From NCBI GenBank assembly GCA_023442465.1, contig JAEZZQ010000015.1, positions 248,001-312,000 on the forward strand: a DNA stretch of 64,000 bases. Direction: 5' to 3'. This DNA comes from Bacillota bacterium. GTDB lineage: Bacteria > Bacillota > Clostridia > Lachnospirales > Lachnospiraceae. Position numbers and translations under genes: made by a program. The notes beneath the pieces are model-generated. The model worked only from the letters and a program-made list of their open reading frames with translations. It had not been told where the DNA came from and ran no database searches. Within the stretch, counting starts at the first letter, position 1, and every line of letters begins with the position of its first letter. Below are positions 8,451 through 16,725 of this stretch, one piece after another.

Positions 8451-9577
8451 AGTACTGCCTCCTTCGCTTTCTTAGGGCAAAGGACTACCTTTTTTCCTTC
8501 TCTTCGAAGTCTTCCTGCCGTCGTCAACGCTTCTTTATAGGTTTCATAGGTATATTCTATAAGCTCAGCCTTTGGAGGCGTATGAACGTTTATATTCTGC
8601 CTGCTCAATGCCGACATAAGGTCATCGATAACGATCATAAAGCCGATAGCCGGTGCTTCCTTGCCAAAGTGACCAAGGAGGGTATCGTATCTGCCTCCCG
8701 TTACGATGGCATCTCCCACTCCGTATGTATACGCCTTAAAGATTACTCCTGTGTAATAATTATACCTGCTAAGCATACCAAGATCGAAGGATACATATTT
8801 TTCCACCCCGTATAGGCAAAGGGCTTCATACAGCTTCTCAAGGCGCTCAATGGCTGAAAGGGAACGGCTGTTATGTACAAAGGACTTCGCCTGAGCCAGC
8901 GCTTCCGTAGAACCGAACAAGTCTGTAACCTTTAAGAGGACTTCACGAAACTCGGGCTTAATATTTCTATCTGTCAAAAGCTCTTCCGCACCAAAGTAAT
9001 TTTTTCCTGAAATGTATTCCCGAAGCTCCAGCTCCGTCTCTTCATCCAGCCCTGCCTCTATGCAGATCCCTTTGAAGTATTCCACATTTCCGATGCTTAG
9101 TTGAAAATCATGGGTTCCCGTATCTAAAAGGGCCTCAATTATTAATGCCGCCAGCTCCGCATCTGCTTCCACCGAGGCATCTCCGATGAGCTCTGCGCCC
9201 ATCTGTGTTACCTCCTTTAGCTTGCCTTGCAGGCTGCTCGTGTTTGTAAAGGTATTACCTACATAGCAAAAACGAATAGGCACGTTCTCATCCATAAAAT
9301 ATTTCGCAGCGCAGCGCGCCATGGAGGGGGTGAAATCCGGACGCAGAACGAGAGTCTCGCCTTCTTTATCAAAAAACTTATATAATTCTCTGGATGGAGT
9401 GGTTCCAACTTCCTTGGAGAACACATCGAAAAATTCGAAGGTAGGAGTCTGGATGTCCTCGTAGCCGTAGCTTCTTATCTTATCCAGAATCCATGTTTCT
9501 ACCGTTAGTTTTTTTGTATATTCTGCTCCGTATATGTCTCTGACTCCCTCTGGAGTATGTAATAGCTTTTTATCCAT
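8447..9577 (-). CDS. hisZ: ATP phosphoribosyltransferase regulatory subunit
   Basis: A HisRS-like paralogue of about 376 residues that lacks tRNA charging and instead activates short HisG and relays histidine feedback. It has the class II synthetase motifs TPEGVRDIYG, LVLRPDFTPSMAR (motif 2 region) and VTGGRYDTLLGHFG (motif 3 region). The frame opens with a GTG at 9598, but the ATG at 9577 (MDKKLLHTPEGVRD) has AAAGGA 11 bases upstream and fits the family. It is the first gene of the his operon behind a strong promoter. Confidence 0.93.
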   Translation of the reverse strand: MDKKLLHTPEGVRDIYGAEYTKKLTVETWILDKIRSYGYEDIQTPTFEFFDVFSKEVGTTPSRELYKFFDKEGETLVLRPDFTPSMARCAAKYFMDENVPIRFCYVGNTFTNTSSLQGKLKEVTQMGAELIGDASVEADAELAALIIEALLDTGTHDFQLSIGNVEYFKGICIEAGLDEETELELREYISGKNYFGAEELLTDRNIKPEFREVLLKVTDLFGSTEALAQAKSFVHNSRSLSAIERLEKLYEALCLYGVEKYVSFDLGMLSRYNYYTGVIFKAYTYGVGDAIVTGGRYDTLLGHFGKEAPAIGFMIVIDDLMSALSRQNINVHTPPKAELIEYTYETYKEALTTAGRLRREGKKVVLCPKKAKEAVL

Positions 9578-9652
9578 AACCAGACATTTCCTTTCCACTT
9601 TCTTACTTCACCAAATTAAAGTGATAATTGGGTAGCACGTAAAACTATTGGT

Positions 9653-9681
9653 AGTATATCCTAAAAATATTACCTTGTCAA
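9653..9681 (-). promoter_or_regulatory. Sigma-70 promoter of the his operon
   Basis: On the minus strand TTGACA (9681-9676) and TATACT (9658-9653) are separated by exactly 17 bases. The leader to hisZ is only about 70 bases, with no T-box or attenuator peptide visible, so regulation, if any, must act at initiation or on the enzyme. Confidence 0.8.
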
Positions 9682-9706
9682 TGAAATGATCTATTAAATG
9701 ATGTAT

Positions 9707-10240
9707 CTATTCTCTATCCTCCAAATCCTTCTGAAGCATATCCAGATAGGGAACGAAGATGCCGTTCTTCTTCGGAAGGATATACTCCGGGTTGAGTTCC
9801 TCGAAACGAAAACTCTTTCTTCCGCCACATACTGCCCTTTCCCAGAAAAAGCTCAGCATCTCGTAAGGAAGGTAATAGAACAAATCCTTATGTGTATAAT
9901 AAATGATAAAAAAGGCGACTCCTCCCTGTTTCTCAAACTGCTTCATGAACTCTACCTGATGCTCATGTATATTCTGAAGGGCAAAAGTATCCGCCGAGCA
10001 TTCCTTGGCGTCAAAGCATACAGGAATGCCCTGTACCGCTCCTATATAGTCCACCGTACTCTTCTGCTCGAAATAAGCGAGCGTAATATGCCTGCTTTCT
10101 TTATCGATAGCTATCGGTGTTATAGGTGTGGGGATTTTCTGAATCAGCGCCAGCCCGCTTTCCAGGTATCTTTCATTTGTTAAGTTAATCAGGTCCTCCA
10201 ACGTAGAACCTCTTAAGCCTCTCGAATTCCATGTTCCCAT
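9707..10240 (-). CDS. recU: Holliday junction resolvase RecU
   Basis: A 177-residue RecU-type nuclease that resolves Holliday junctions in Firmicutes. Features are the N-terminal RGSTLEDLINLTNERY helix, STVDYIGAVQGIPVCFDAKE containing the D-x-K metal/catalytic motif, and a C-terminal FRFEEL segment. It is slightly shorter than Bacillus RecU, lacking part of the N-terminal tail. It follows the RluA-type gene by 22 bases and is probably cotranscribed with it. RuvAB, with which RecU cooperates, is encoded separately near 51-52.6 kb. Confidence 0.88.
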   Translation of the reverse strand: MGTWNSRGLRGSTLEDLINLTNERYLESGLALIQKIPTPITPIAIDKESRHITLAYFEQKSTVDYIGAVQGIPVCFDAKECSADTFALQNIHEHQVEFMKQFEKQGGVAFFIIYYTHKDLFYYLPYEMLSFFWERAVCGGRKSFRFEELNPEYILPKKNGIFVPYLDMLQKDLEDRE

Positions 10241-10262
10241 TTCTATTCATACTCCAAATTCA

Positions 10263-11288
10263 TCATATCCGCTGCTTCTGTCCGCTTTCCTCCAAGGTAT
10301 AAAATATGCGGGGTGTTTCCGCTGTAAAAATCCTTTTACTAAGCTCTCCAAATTCTCCGTCGAGCTCAGGAAACTCCAAGCGGTATGCGTGTAGAAGCTG
10401 GTTTTTAATCTTATATTTTTTCTTATAGCTATCGTTGAAGTTCTTGTCTCCATATTTATAATCCCCCAAAAGAGGATGACCAATGCTGGCAAGATGAGCC
10501 CTGATCTGATGCGTCTTTCCCGTGATCAACTCTACTTCTAACAAGGTCTTATCTTCGAAAACTTCAAGGGGTTCATATTTCGTCTTAATATAAGAAGATT
10601 TATCCTGAATCGGAGTAGGGCTTATTTTTACCGTATTTCTCTTCTCATTCTTAACCAGATAGCCTTCGATAAGAGAAGCCTCCCTTACTTTTCCCTTCAC
10701 GTAAAGTCTATAGAATTTATGAAGGTCTCTGTTTTTTAACAGCTCGCTCATTTTCTGGCTTCCGGGAAGCGTCTTGCCGCAGATTACCATTCCGCTTGTG
10801 TTACGGTCTAAACGGTTGCATACCGAGGGTTTAAAGGTACGAAGCTCCTCCCTCCTGATTTCTCCCCGATAAAGCATATATCCGATGAACCATTCATTTA
10901 AGGATAAATCCCCGGTCTCGGCCTTCTGGGTCAATATTCCCCCGGGCTTATTAACGATCAGTATGTGATGGTTCTCATAAATGATTTCAAGCTCTTTATA
11001 TTTATCGTAAGCCGCTTCATACTCCGCTATTTCCTTATCAGGACATTCCCCGGAAATTAACGGAGAGATTCCGGACATCTTATCTAGGGTTTCCTCCGAG
11101 AGGAAAAACTGGATTTCGTCACCGATTTCCAGTTTTTCGCCTCCGGATGCCTTTTTGCCGTTTAAAACAATATTTTTCTTGCGCAGCATTTTATAAATAA
11201 AGCTTCCGGGCGCTTCCTTTAAACATTTATGCAGATATTTATCAAGACGTTGCCCAGCCTCGTTTTCCTTTATTAATACATGCTTCAT
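10263..11288 (-). CDS. RluA-family 23S rRNA pseudouridine synthase
   Basis: About 341 residues. An N-terminal S4 RNA-binding domain (RLDKYLHKCLKEA to VLNGKKASGGEKLEIGDEI) is followed by the catalytic pseudouridine synthase domain with CNRLDRNTSGMVI, which contains the catalytic aspartate, and VELITGKTHQIRAHL. This architecture fits the RluC/RluD group that modifies 23S rRNA; the exact target uridines cannot be inferred. The start at 11288 is preferred because GGAG lies 7 bases before it, while the ATG at 11294 is too close to that site. Confidence 0.9.
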   Translation of the reverse strand: MKHVLIKENEAGQRLDKYLHKCLKEAPGSFIYKMLRKKNIVLNGKKASGGEKLEIGDEIQFFLSEETLDKMSGISPLISGECPDKEIAEYEAAYDKYKELEIIYENHHILIVNKPGGILTQKAETGDLSLNEWFIGYMLYRGEIRREELRTFKPSVCNRLDRNTSGMVICGKTLPGSQKMSELLKNRDLHKFYRLYVKGKVREASLIEGYLVKNEKRNTVKISPTPIQDKSSYIKTKYEPLEVFEDKTLLEVELITGKTHQIRAHLASIGHPLLGDYKYGDKNFNDSYKKKYKIKNQLLHAYRLEFPELDGEFGELSKRIFTAETPRIFYTLEESGQKQRI

Positions 11289-11377
11289 AACCATACTCCA
11301 TGCTTTTTAATATTACTGACATTGGGCCAGATATACAAGCTGACCTCGATACTGAATATTCCAACAATGAATTCTTG

Positions 11378-11524
11378 TTACTGTTCACACAGTAGCTTAA
11401 TGCTTGCTGTTAAGCTGCACTCCGTTCTCAGTAACGTATGATTTCTGCAATGCAAAAGTTTTGCATGTAAATTCGCTCCACGAAGCAGAAATCATCTTTT
11501 GCATCACGTTCGAGTGAACAGTAA
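11378..11524. mobile_element. MITE-like palindromic element, family R1, copy 2 (rearranged)
   Basis: 147 bp with the same 11-bp terminal inverted repeats as copy 1 (11378-11388 and 11514-11524) and the same central module. The module containing the AGCTTAA/TTAAGCT hairpin lies at the left end in inverted orientation, whereas in copies 1 and 3 it is at the right end. The element stops 3 bases beyond the stop codon of the short-chain dehydrogenase gene. Flanking sequences give only a weak target-duplication match. Confidence 0.82.
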
Positions 11525-11527
11525 CAA

Positions 11528-12298
11528 TTACTTTAGCGCACTTGTTATTCCTAACAGCCATGAATGGGGCATTGCTTTTGAAAGAAACTGAAATGCCTTT
11601 ATAGGAAAACTGCATACGGACAGCGCTTTTTTATCATAGGAATCCAAAAGTGCTTCCTTTACTACCTTCTGAGCGCTGACCATCGTCCATTTCTTAATAG
11701 CCAGAGTAGAACCTGACCTTTCGGCAATATCGAAAAATTCTGTCTCGACCGGGCCCGGACATACCGCTGTTACCCATATTTTCTTACTCTTAAGCTCTTC
11801 TCTGAGCGCTCTGGAAAAGCTGAGGACATAAGCTTTACTGGCGGCATAAATCGCAAAATTCTTCTGGGGGAGAAATCCGGCGCTTGAGGCTATTTGAATG
11901 ATACGACTGTTCTTTCGCATATACGGAATGCAATAATAGGTCATCGCTGTCAACGCCTCACAATTCACAGACAGCATTTCCAACTGTTCATCGATATCCA
12001 GCTTCTCAAACGGCCCCATCAATCCAAAGCCCGCGCTGTTAATGAGCATTCGAACTGTGACATCCTCAATTTCGAGAATCTTCTTAAATGCCCTCATGTC
12101 GTTTTTATCCGATACGTCCATAGGGATTATCTTTGTAGGAATATCAAGCAGCCGCGCCAGCTCTGTAAGCCGTTCCTTTCGCCTGGCAATCAGCCAGAGT
12201 TCATCCATCTTATGCAAGATTCCGTCCAACTGCATAGCGAACTCCTGTCCTATTCCTGAAGATGCTCCCGTAATGATTACAATATTTTTCTTACCCAT
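11528..12298 (-). CDS. Short-chain dehydrogenase/reductase (SDR)
   Basis: A classical SDR of about 256 residues, a NAD(P)-dependent oxidoreductase. It has the Rossmann motif ITGASSGIGQEF at the N-terminus, NSAGFG (NAG-type motif), and the catalytic Ser plus YxxxK (SSAGFLPQ then YAASK). The substrate is unknown; similarity of pattern is to the DltE/YqjQ-like short SDRs. The frame opens at 12328, but MGKKNIVIITG at 12298 has GGGG 7 bases upstream and was chosen. An R1 element lies just after the stop. Confidence 0.88.
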   Translation of the reverse strand: MGKKNIVIITGASSGIGQEFAMQLDGILHKMDELWLIARRKERLTELARLLDIPTKIIPMDVSDKNDMRAFKKILEIEDVTVRMLINSAGFGLMGPFEKLDIDEQLEMLSVNCEALTAMTYYCIPYMRKNSRIIQIASSAGFLPQKNFAIYAASKAYVLSFSRALREELKSKKIWVTAVCPGPVETEFFDIAERSGSTLAIKKWTMVSAQKVVKEALLDSYDKKALSVCSFPIKAFQFLSKAMPHSWLLGITSALK

Positions 12299-12338
12299 AA
12301 AGTCACCCCTTTTATTATTCTCTCCCACACATATTTAC

Positions 12339-12350
12339 GTTACTGTTCAC
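12339..12350. repeat. Solitary R1 terminal repeat
   Basis: GTTACTGTTCAC matches the R1 end exactly over 12 bases, but no partner end or central module is present nearby. It lies in the 71-bp gap between the YgiQ and SDR genes. A decayed copy or a target-like sequence are both possible. Confidence 0.5.
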
Positions 12351-12369
12351 ACATGATATATATCTTCTC

Positions 12370-14424
12370 TCATTTTTTCTTATGAACATTTCTGATTGTT
12401 GCTTTCTTCTTCGCGTTTGTGACATCTGTATTTTTGGCATTCGAATTTTGAGCATTCGGATTTCTCGAATTCAGATTTTTTGTACTTGTCTTTTTTGCAT
12501 TTGATTTTCTGACATTTGCTGAACCTGAATTATTGTTTTTTCCATACCCTTTGGAAGCGTTATCTTTCCGTCCATATGCGCCGTTCCCGCCGGCTTGCGA
12601 ATAACCCCTTCCTTTTTCCGTAACTGTCTGTCTCGGGCGAATCAGGCATTTTTTATCGAAGCCGATCAGATCCTCTCTTCCGGCAGAAAGTAATGCTTCC
12701 CTTACAAGGTCGTAATTTTTCGGATTACGGTACTGAATCAAAGCCCTCTGCATCGCTTTCTCATGAGGATTTTTGCAAACATAAACGCTTTTCCCATCCC
12801 GTGGGTCGATGCCCGTATAGTACATGACAGTGGAAACAGTGGATGGTGTGGGATAGAAATCCTGGACCTGCTCAGGCATATATCCCAAATCCCGCAAATA
12901 CTCTGCCAGCTCAATCGCTTCTTTCAACGTGGATCCAGGATGGGAGGACATCAGATACGGTACCAGAAACTGCTTTTTTCCCAGCCGCTCGTTTATCTTG
13001 TTGTATTTTTTTACAAAGTGTTCGTACACTGCATTTTCCGGCTTTCCCATTTTACTTAGGACAGCGTCGGAAATATGTTCCGGTGCCACCTTGAGCTGCC
13101 CGCTGACGTGATGCTCTACCAATTCCGTAAAAAAGGAATCGTCGCTATCCGCCAGCAAATAATCGAAACGGATACCGGAGCGTATAAATACTTTTTTCAT
13201 ACCGGGAATTTTTCTAAGGTCCTGTAGCAATCCCAAATAATCGCTGTGATCCACCGTAAGGTTTTTACAGGGAGACGGAAATAAGCATTGCTTCGTCTTA
13301 CATACACCGTGCAAAAGCTGTTTCTCACAGGAGGGATGCCTGAAATTAGCGGTAGGACCGCCTACGTCATGGATGTATCCCTTGAAGTCGGGCTCCTTTG
13401 CAAGTGCCTCCGCTTCCGTCACTATGGATTCATGGCTTCTCGCCTGCACGGTCCTTCCCTGATGAAAGGTGAGCGCGCAGAAATTACAGCCCCCGAAGCA
13501 GCCTCTATTGCTGATCAGGGAAAACTTTATCTCAGCAATGGCCGGCACTCCGCCCTTTTCCTCATAAGATGGGTGATAGGTCCTTTGATAAGGCAAGTCA
13601 TAAACGTAGTCCATCTCTTCCATAGTAAGAGGCTTCGCAGGAGGATTCTGTACCGCATATATGCCGTTGGGATATCCTTCTATTAAATATTTGCCCGTAA
13701 AGGGATCTGTATTTTCGTATTGGAGGGCGAAGCTGTCCGCATATTTCGTCTTGTCCGCTTTCATTTCTGTGTAGGAAGGAAGCTCTATCTTGTCATAAAC
13801 TCCTGATATATCCTTTGTTTTATATACCGTCCCCTGAATAAAGGTGATGTCCTTTATATCGATTCCGCTGTTTAAGGCATCTGCAATCTCTACAATGGAA
13901 TGCTCTCCCATGCCGTAGGATATCAAATCCGCCTGTGAATCCAATAGCACAGAGCGTTTAAAGCTATCCGTCCAGTAATCGTAATGAGCCAGCCTTCTCA
14001 AACTGGCTTCGATTCCGCCGATAATAATGGGAATCTCCTTGTAGGTCCTGCGAATCAGGTTGCCGTATACTGCCGTAGCATGATCAGGTCTTTTATAAGG
14101 CTCACCGCCGGGGGTATATGCATCGTTCGGCCGATGCTTCTTCGATACGAAATAATGATTTACCATGGAGTCCATGTTGCCGGCGGATATGAGAAAAGCC
14201 AGCCTCGGCTCTCCAAGCACCGCGATGCTTTTATCGTCCTTCCAGTCGGGCTGGGCTATGATTCCTACGGTATAGCCGTTGGCCTCCAAAATACGGCCGA
14301 TAACAGCATGTCCGAAGGATGGATGGTCCACATAGGCGTCTCCCGTCACATAGACGAAATCTAACTGCTCAATGCCCCGTTCTATTAAATCTTCTTTTGA
14401 TATGGGTAAAAATCCGTTGGTCAA
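12370..14424 (-). CDS. YgiQ-family radical SAM protein
   Basis: About 684 residues. It has an N-terminal UPF0313 domain (PDWKDDKSIAVLGEPRL, IIGGIEASLRRLAHYD), a radical SAM core with SNRGCFGGCNFCAL (CxxxCxxC cluster ligands), and a second Cys set HPSCEKQLLHGVCKTKQC. The biochemical role of this family is not established. The last 80 or so residues are a low-complexity Asn/Lys/Ser/Thr tail ending NVHKKK. The start is a TTG at 14424 (MTNGFLPISKEDL) with AGGAG 7 bases upstream; an in-frame TTG at 14442 has no ribosome site. Confidence 0.92.
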   Translation of the reverse strand: MTNGFLPISKEDLIERGIEQLDFVYVTGDAYVDHPSFGHAVIGRILEANGYTVGIIAQPDWKDDKSIAVLGEPRLAFLISAGNMDSMVNHYFVSKKHRPNDAYTPGGEPYKRPDHATAVYGNLIRRTYKEIPIIIGGIEASLRRLAHYDYWTDSFKRSVLLDSQADLISYGMGEHSIVEIADALNSGIDIKDITFIQGTVYKTKDISGVYDKIELPSYTEMKADKTKYADSFALQYENTDPFTGKYLIEGYPNGIYAVQNPPAKPLTMEEMDYVYDLPYQRTYHPSYEEKGGVPAIAEIKFSLISNRGCFGGCNFCALTFHQGRTVQARSHESIVTEAEALAKEPDFKGYIHDVGGPTANFRHPSCEKQLLHGVCKTKQCLFPSPCKNLTVDHSDYLGLLQDLRKIPGMKKVFIRSGIRFDYLLADSDDSFFTELVEHHVSGQLKVAPEHISDAVLSKMGKPENAVYEHFVKKYNKINERLGKKQFLVPYLMSSHPGSTLKEAIELAEYLRDLGYMPEQVQDFYPTPSTVSTVMYYTGIDPRDGKSVYVCKNPHEKAMQRALIQYRNPKNYDLVREALLSAGREDLIGFDKKCLIRPRQTVTEKGRGYSQAGGNGAYGRKDNASKGYGKNNNSGSANVRKSNAKKTSTKNLNSRNPNAQNSNAKNTDVTNAKKKATIRNVHKKK

Positions 14425-14462
14425 ATTCGTTCTCCTATCCAAATAACTATTCGAAATCCCCT

Positions 14463-14627
14463 TAGGGTGTGTCTGAAAACTGCTTGTTTCAAGATGTGCG
14501 TCACACTTTGTGGGAGATTTGTTCCCAAATGAAGGCGGCGTAGTGGGCTACGTCAACTGAATTTGGGACATATATACCGCAAAGTGGGGCGTACAGATTG
14601 GGGCAATGAGTTTTCAGACACGCCCTA
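14463..14627. mobile_element. TA-bounded palindromic MITE-like element R2
   Basis: A non-coding element of about 165 bp with 18-bp near-perfect inverted ends: AGGGTGTGTCTGAAAACT at 14464 and AGTTTTCAGACACGCCCT ending at 14626 (one mismatch). TA lies at both outer edges (14463-14464 and 14626-14627), as expected for an element that duplicates TA. The interior also folds on itself: CACTTTGTGG faces CCGCAAAGTG, TTCCCAAAT faces ATTTGGGA, and GTAG-TGGG-CTAC forms the centre. The right edge provides the stop codon of the HAD gene. Confidence 0.8.
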
Positions 14628-15281
14628 GTAAAGAGAAGAAAAATCTGTATAATCTTCGATATAATAATCAGCCAGTTCTCTTTTCTTGGCTCTTATTCCC
14701 TCGGAGTAGGCATCCTCTACGGCGCATACTTTCATTCCCGCCGCTTTGCCTGCCAAAATTCCCGGAATGATGTCCTCGAATACGAGACAGCGGGACGGTT
14801 CCACCTTGAGCGCGTCCGCCACTGCCAGATAAATGTCAGGAGCAGGCTTTCCTTTTTCTACGTCACAGCCGGTCATAATACAGTCGAAGTAATGTTCCAA
14901 TCCGTGTACCGCAGCTATGTTCATAACCAGTTCTCTGGAATTACTGGTTGCGATTCCCAGTTTAATATCATTGGCTTTGCAATAGGCAAGAAAGGAATCC
15001 GCACCGTTTTTTAGAGGAACTTCATAGCTGTATTTGTTCCATGCCATTTCATTCCAGTCATCCTTTATCTTTTGAATCGAATCAGAAATTTGAAAACGCT
15101 CCTTGAAAAAATGCGCAGTCTCGCTGAAGCTCTTTCCTTCTATTTCATATTGCAGGTTATCAGGGAGCCCTATTCCGAACCGCCCCAAATACTCGATATC
15201 GATTTGCTCCCATATCCACATAGAATCCACTAAAGAACCGTCCAAATCGAAAATAACCGCATCTATATCTTGCAACATCAT
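14625..15281 (-). CDS. HAD-superfamily phosphatase, beta-phosphoglucomutase-like
   Basis: About 218 residues. Motif I is VIFDLDGSLVDS with the nucleophile aspartate, motif II ATSNS, and motifs III/IV GKPAPD and VFEDIIPGILAGKAAGMKV. A helical cap domain lies between motifs I and II, typical of the beta-PGM/phosphatase group; the substrate is unknown. The start at 15281 (MMLQDIDAVIF) has AAAGG 10 bases upstream; the longer frame to 15350 lacks a good site. The TAG stop (14625-14627) lies in the terminal repeat of element R2, so the C-terminus may have been trimmed or rewritten by that insertion. Confidence 0.88.
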   Translation of the reverse strand: MMLQDIDAVIFDLDGSLVDSMWIWEQIDIEYLGRFGIGLPDNLQYEIEGKSFSETAHFFKERFQISDSIQKIKDDWNEMAWNKYSYEVPLKNGADSFLAYCKANDIKLGIATSNSRELVMNIAAVHGLEHYFDCIMTGCDVEKGKPAPDIYLAVADALKVEPSRCLVFEDIIPGILAGKAAGMKVCAVEDAYSEGIRAKKRELADYYIEDYTDFSSLY

Positions 15282-15481
15282 AGTCTGTAAACCTTTCTTT
15301 TCAGCCGTTCTCTTCTTTCCATATGCTTTCACAAATAAGGCCGAATCCATTCATTTATTCATCATAATATCATACCATATCTCAGGCAAATGCGCACGTG
15401 ATACTTTTGCTGATCCGACGGGTATGAAATAAGCCGGCAACAACAAAGCGGCGTATGCTCCGAAGAGGGACGCATCGCCGC

Positions 15482-15519
15482 TTATTATGTAATAGGAGTT
15501 TTTTCCTATTACATAATAA
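15482..15519. repeat. Perfect 16-bp hairpin, family R4 copy 1
   Basis: TTATTATGTAATAGGA (15482-15497) pairs perfectly with TCCTATTACATAATAA (15504-15519) over a 6-base loop. The core TATGTAATAGGA/TCCTATTACATA recurs at 45162-45193. Both copies lie next to ordinary terminators between genes. Confidence 0.7.
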
Positions 15520-15542
15520 AAGGGCGGGAAATTATCCCGCCC
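15515..15542 (-). terminator. Terminator of the cax gene
   Basis: On the minus strand GGGCGGGA (15542-15535) pairs with TCCCGCCC (15529-15522) over a 5-base loop, followed by TTTTATT. It lies about 35 bases beyond the antiporter stop codon. Confidence 0.85.
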
Positions 15543-15576
15543 GAACTATTAAAATCAGAAAAATCTGCTTTATTAT

Positions 15577-16623
15577 TTATAGAATAAAGAATCCAACCGC
15601 TGCGATAATGTAAACGGATATGAGCTTCAAGCCCTCCATCCAGTCGGTTCTTCCTGCCTTTACAATATGATTTACAATAAATACACTGGCCGCGAACAAG
15701 AAGATTTCTTCTATCTTAAAGATAATACTCATCGGCGTATCCGCTATGAAAAGACTCATGATTACGGAAATCGGAATTACGAACAAGACAATCTGCAAAC
15801 TGGAACCTACTGCAATTTCTATGGAAATATCCATTTTGTTCTTCAGCGCCATGATAATCGCCGTGCTGTGCTCTGCCGCATTACCTACAATAGGAATAAG
15901 AATAATTCCGACGAACATCTTGGAGATGCCTACCGCTGCCGTCATCGGCTCGATGCTGGCAACTAAAAGCTCGGATTCAATTGCTATTAAAATAGTAGCT
16001 ACTGCAAGAATAGTAATACTAATCGGAAGGCTCCACTCCGCCTCTTCATCTTCTTCCATACCCTCATACAAATCGTTCTGTCCTTTGAAGGAATAGATAA
16101 CGCCTACTACATAAGTACAAAGCATGATAACACTCGTAATAATACTGAAGTTCTCATACTTGGAAACGATGACGGTCTCAGATAAATTCGACATAAAAAC
16201 TGCAGGCATAGTAAGCGCTGCTACCGCAAAAAGCAGCATGGTTGCCGTAGAGCGACCAACCTTCGCATCGTATTTCAATACCTTGTGCTTAAGACCGCCC
16301 GCTAAGATGCTGCAGCCCAAAACCAACAATATATTTCCCAATACGGAGCCTGCCAAAGTAGCCTTTACTACTTCAAATAATCCCGCGCGAATTGAAAAGA
16401 AACTGATGATAAGCTCCGTGGCGTTACCAAAGGTTGCATTCAGGAAACCACCAGCTTTAGGGCCGGTATAAACTGCAATTGACTCGGTAGCATTTCCCAA
16501 ATATCCTGCTAAAGGAATAATGGAAATACAAGTTAAAATGAACATAGCGGTTGCGCTCCAGTTCATAAAATATCCTATAAAGGACAACGGAACGCAGATT
16601 AATAAAAATCTTAGATACTTCAT
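15577..16623 (-). CDS. cax: Calcium/proton antiporter (CaCA, CAX family)
   Basis: A 348-residue membrane protein with 11 or so helices in two homologous halves, each carrying the CAX signature: GNATELIISFFSIRAG in the first half and GNAAEHSTAIIMALKNKMDI in the second, with the paired glutamates that bind Ca2+. An acidic cytosolic loop (EGMEEDEEAEW) separates the halves. It exports Ca2+ in exchange for protons. It is monocistronic, with its own promoter, a structured leader of about 100 bases and a terminator. The length is typical of bacterial CAX proteins. Confidence 0.92.
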   Translation of the reverse strand: MKYLRFLLICVPLSFIGYFMNWSATAMFILTCISIIPLAGYLGNATESIAVYTGPKAGGFLNATFGNATELIISFFSIRAGLFEVVKATLAGSVLGNILLVLGCSILAGGLKHKVLKYDAKVGRSTATMLLFAVAALTMPAVFMSNLSETVIVSKYENFSIITSVIMLCTYVVGVIYSFKGQNDLYEGMEEDEEAEWSLPISITILAVATILIAIESELLVASIEPMTAAVGISKMFVGIILIPIVGNAAEHSTAIIMALKNKMDISIEIAVGSSLQIVLFVIPISVIMSLFIADTPMSIIFKIEEIFLFAASVFIVNHIVKAGRTDWMEGLKLISVYIIAAVGFFIL

Positions 16624-16672
16624 ACTTTTCGACCTCGCCTTACCTAATATTTTTTTAAAACTGTAATGGAAT

Positions 16673-16717
16673 GGTGCAATACCGGTAAGGAAAAGCTCAT
16701 CCTTATCTCATTGCCAA
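16673..16717 (-). promoter_or_regulatory. Structured 5' leader of cax, unknown class
   Basis: On the minus strand the leader folds as GGCAAT ... AAGGA-TGAGCTTT-TCCTT ... ATTGC-A-CC, with the outer arms at 16715-16710 and 16680-16673. It starts within a few bases of the predicted transcription start and precedes a T-rich stretch. It does not match the yybP-ykoY manganese riboswitch that often precedes cation transporters. Regulatory function is inferred only. Confidence 0.35.
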
Positions 16718-16725
16718 CGCGATAA

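Noticed and set aside
14463..14627. Reading element R2 only as a terminator of the HAD gene
   Set aside because: It is much longer than a terminator, has TA at both edges, 18-bp ends and no T run after a short stem, so a mobile element fits better.
16624..16720. yybP-ykoY manganese riboswitch before cax
   Set aside because: The conserved internal-loop sequences are missing; only a generic two-level stem is visible.
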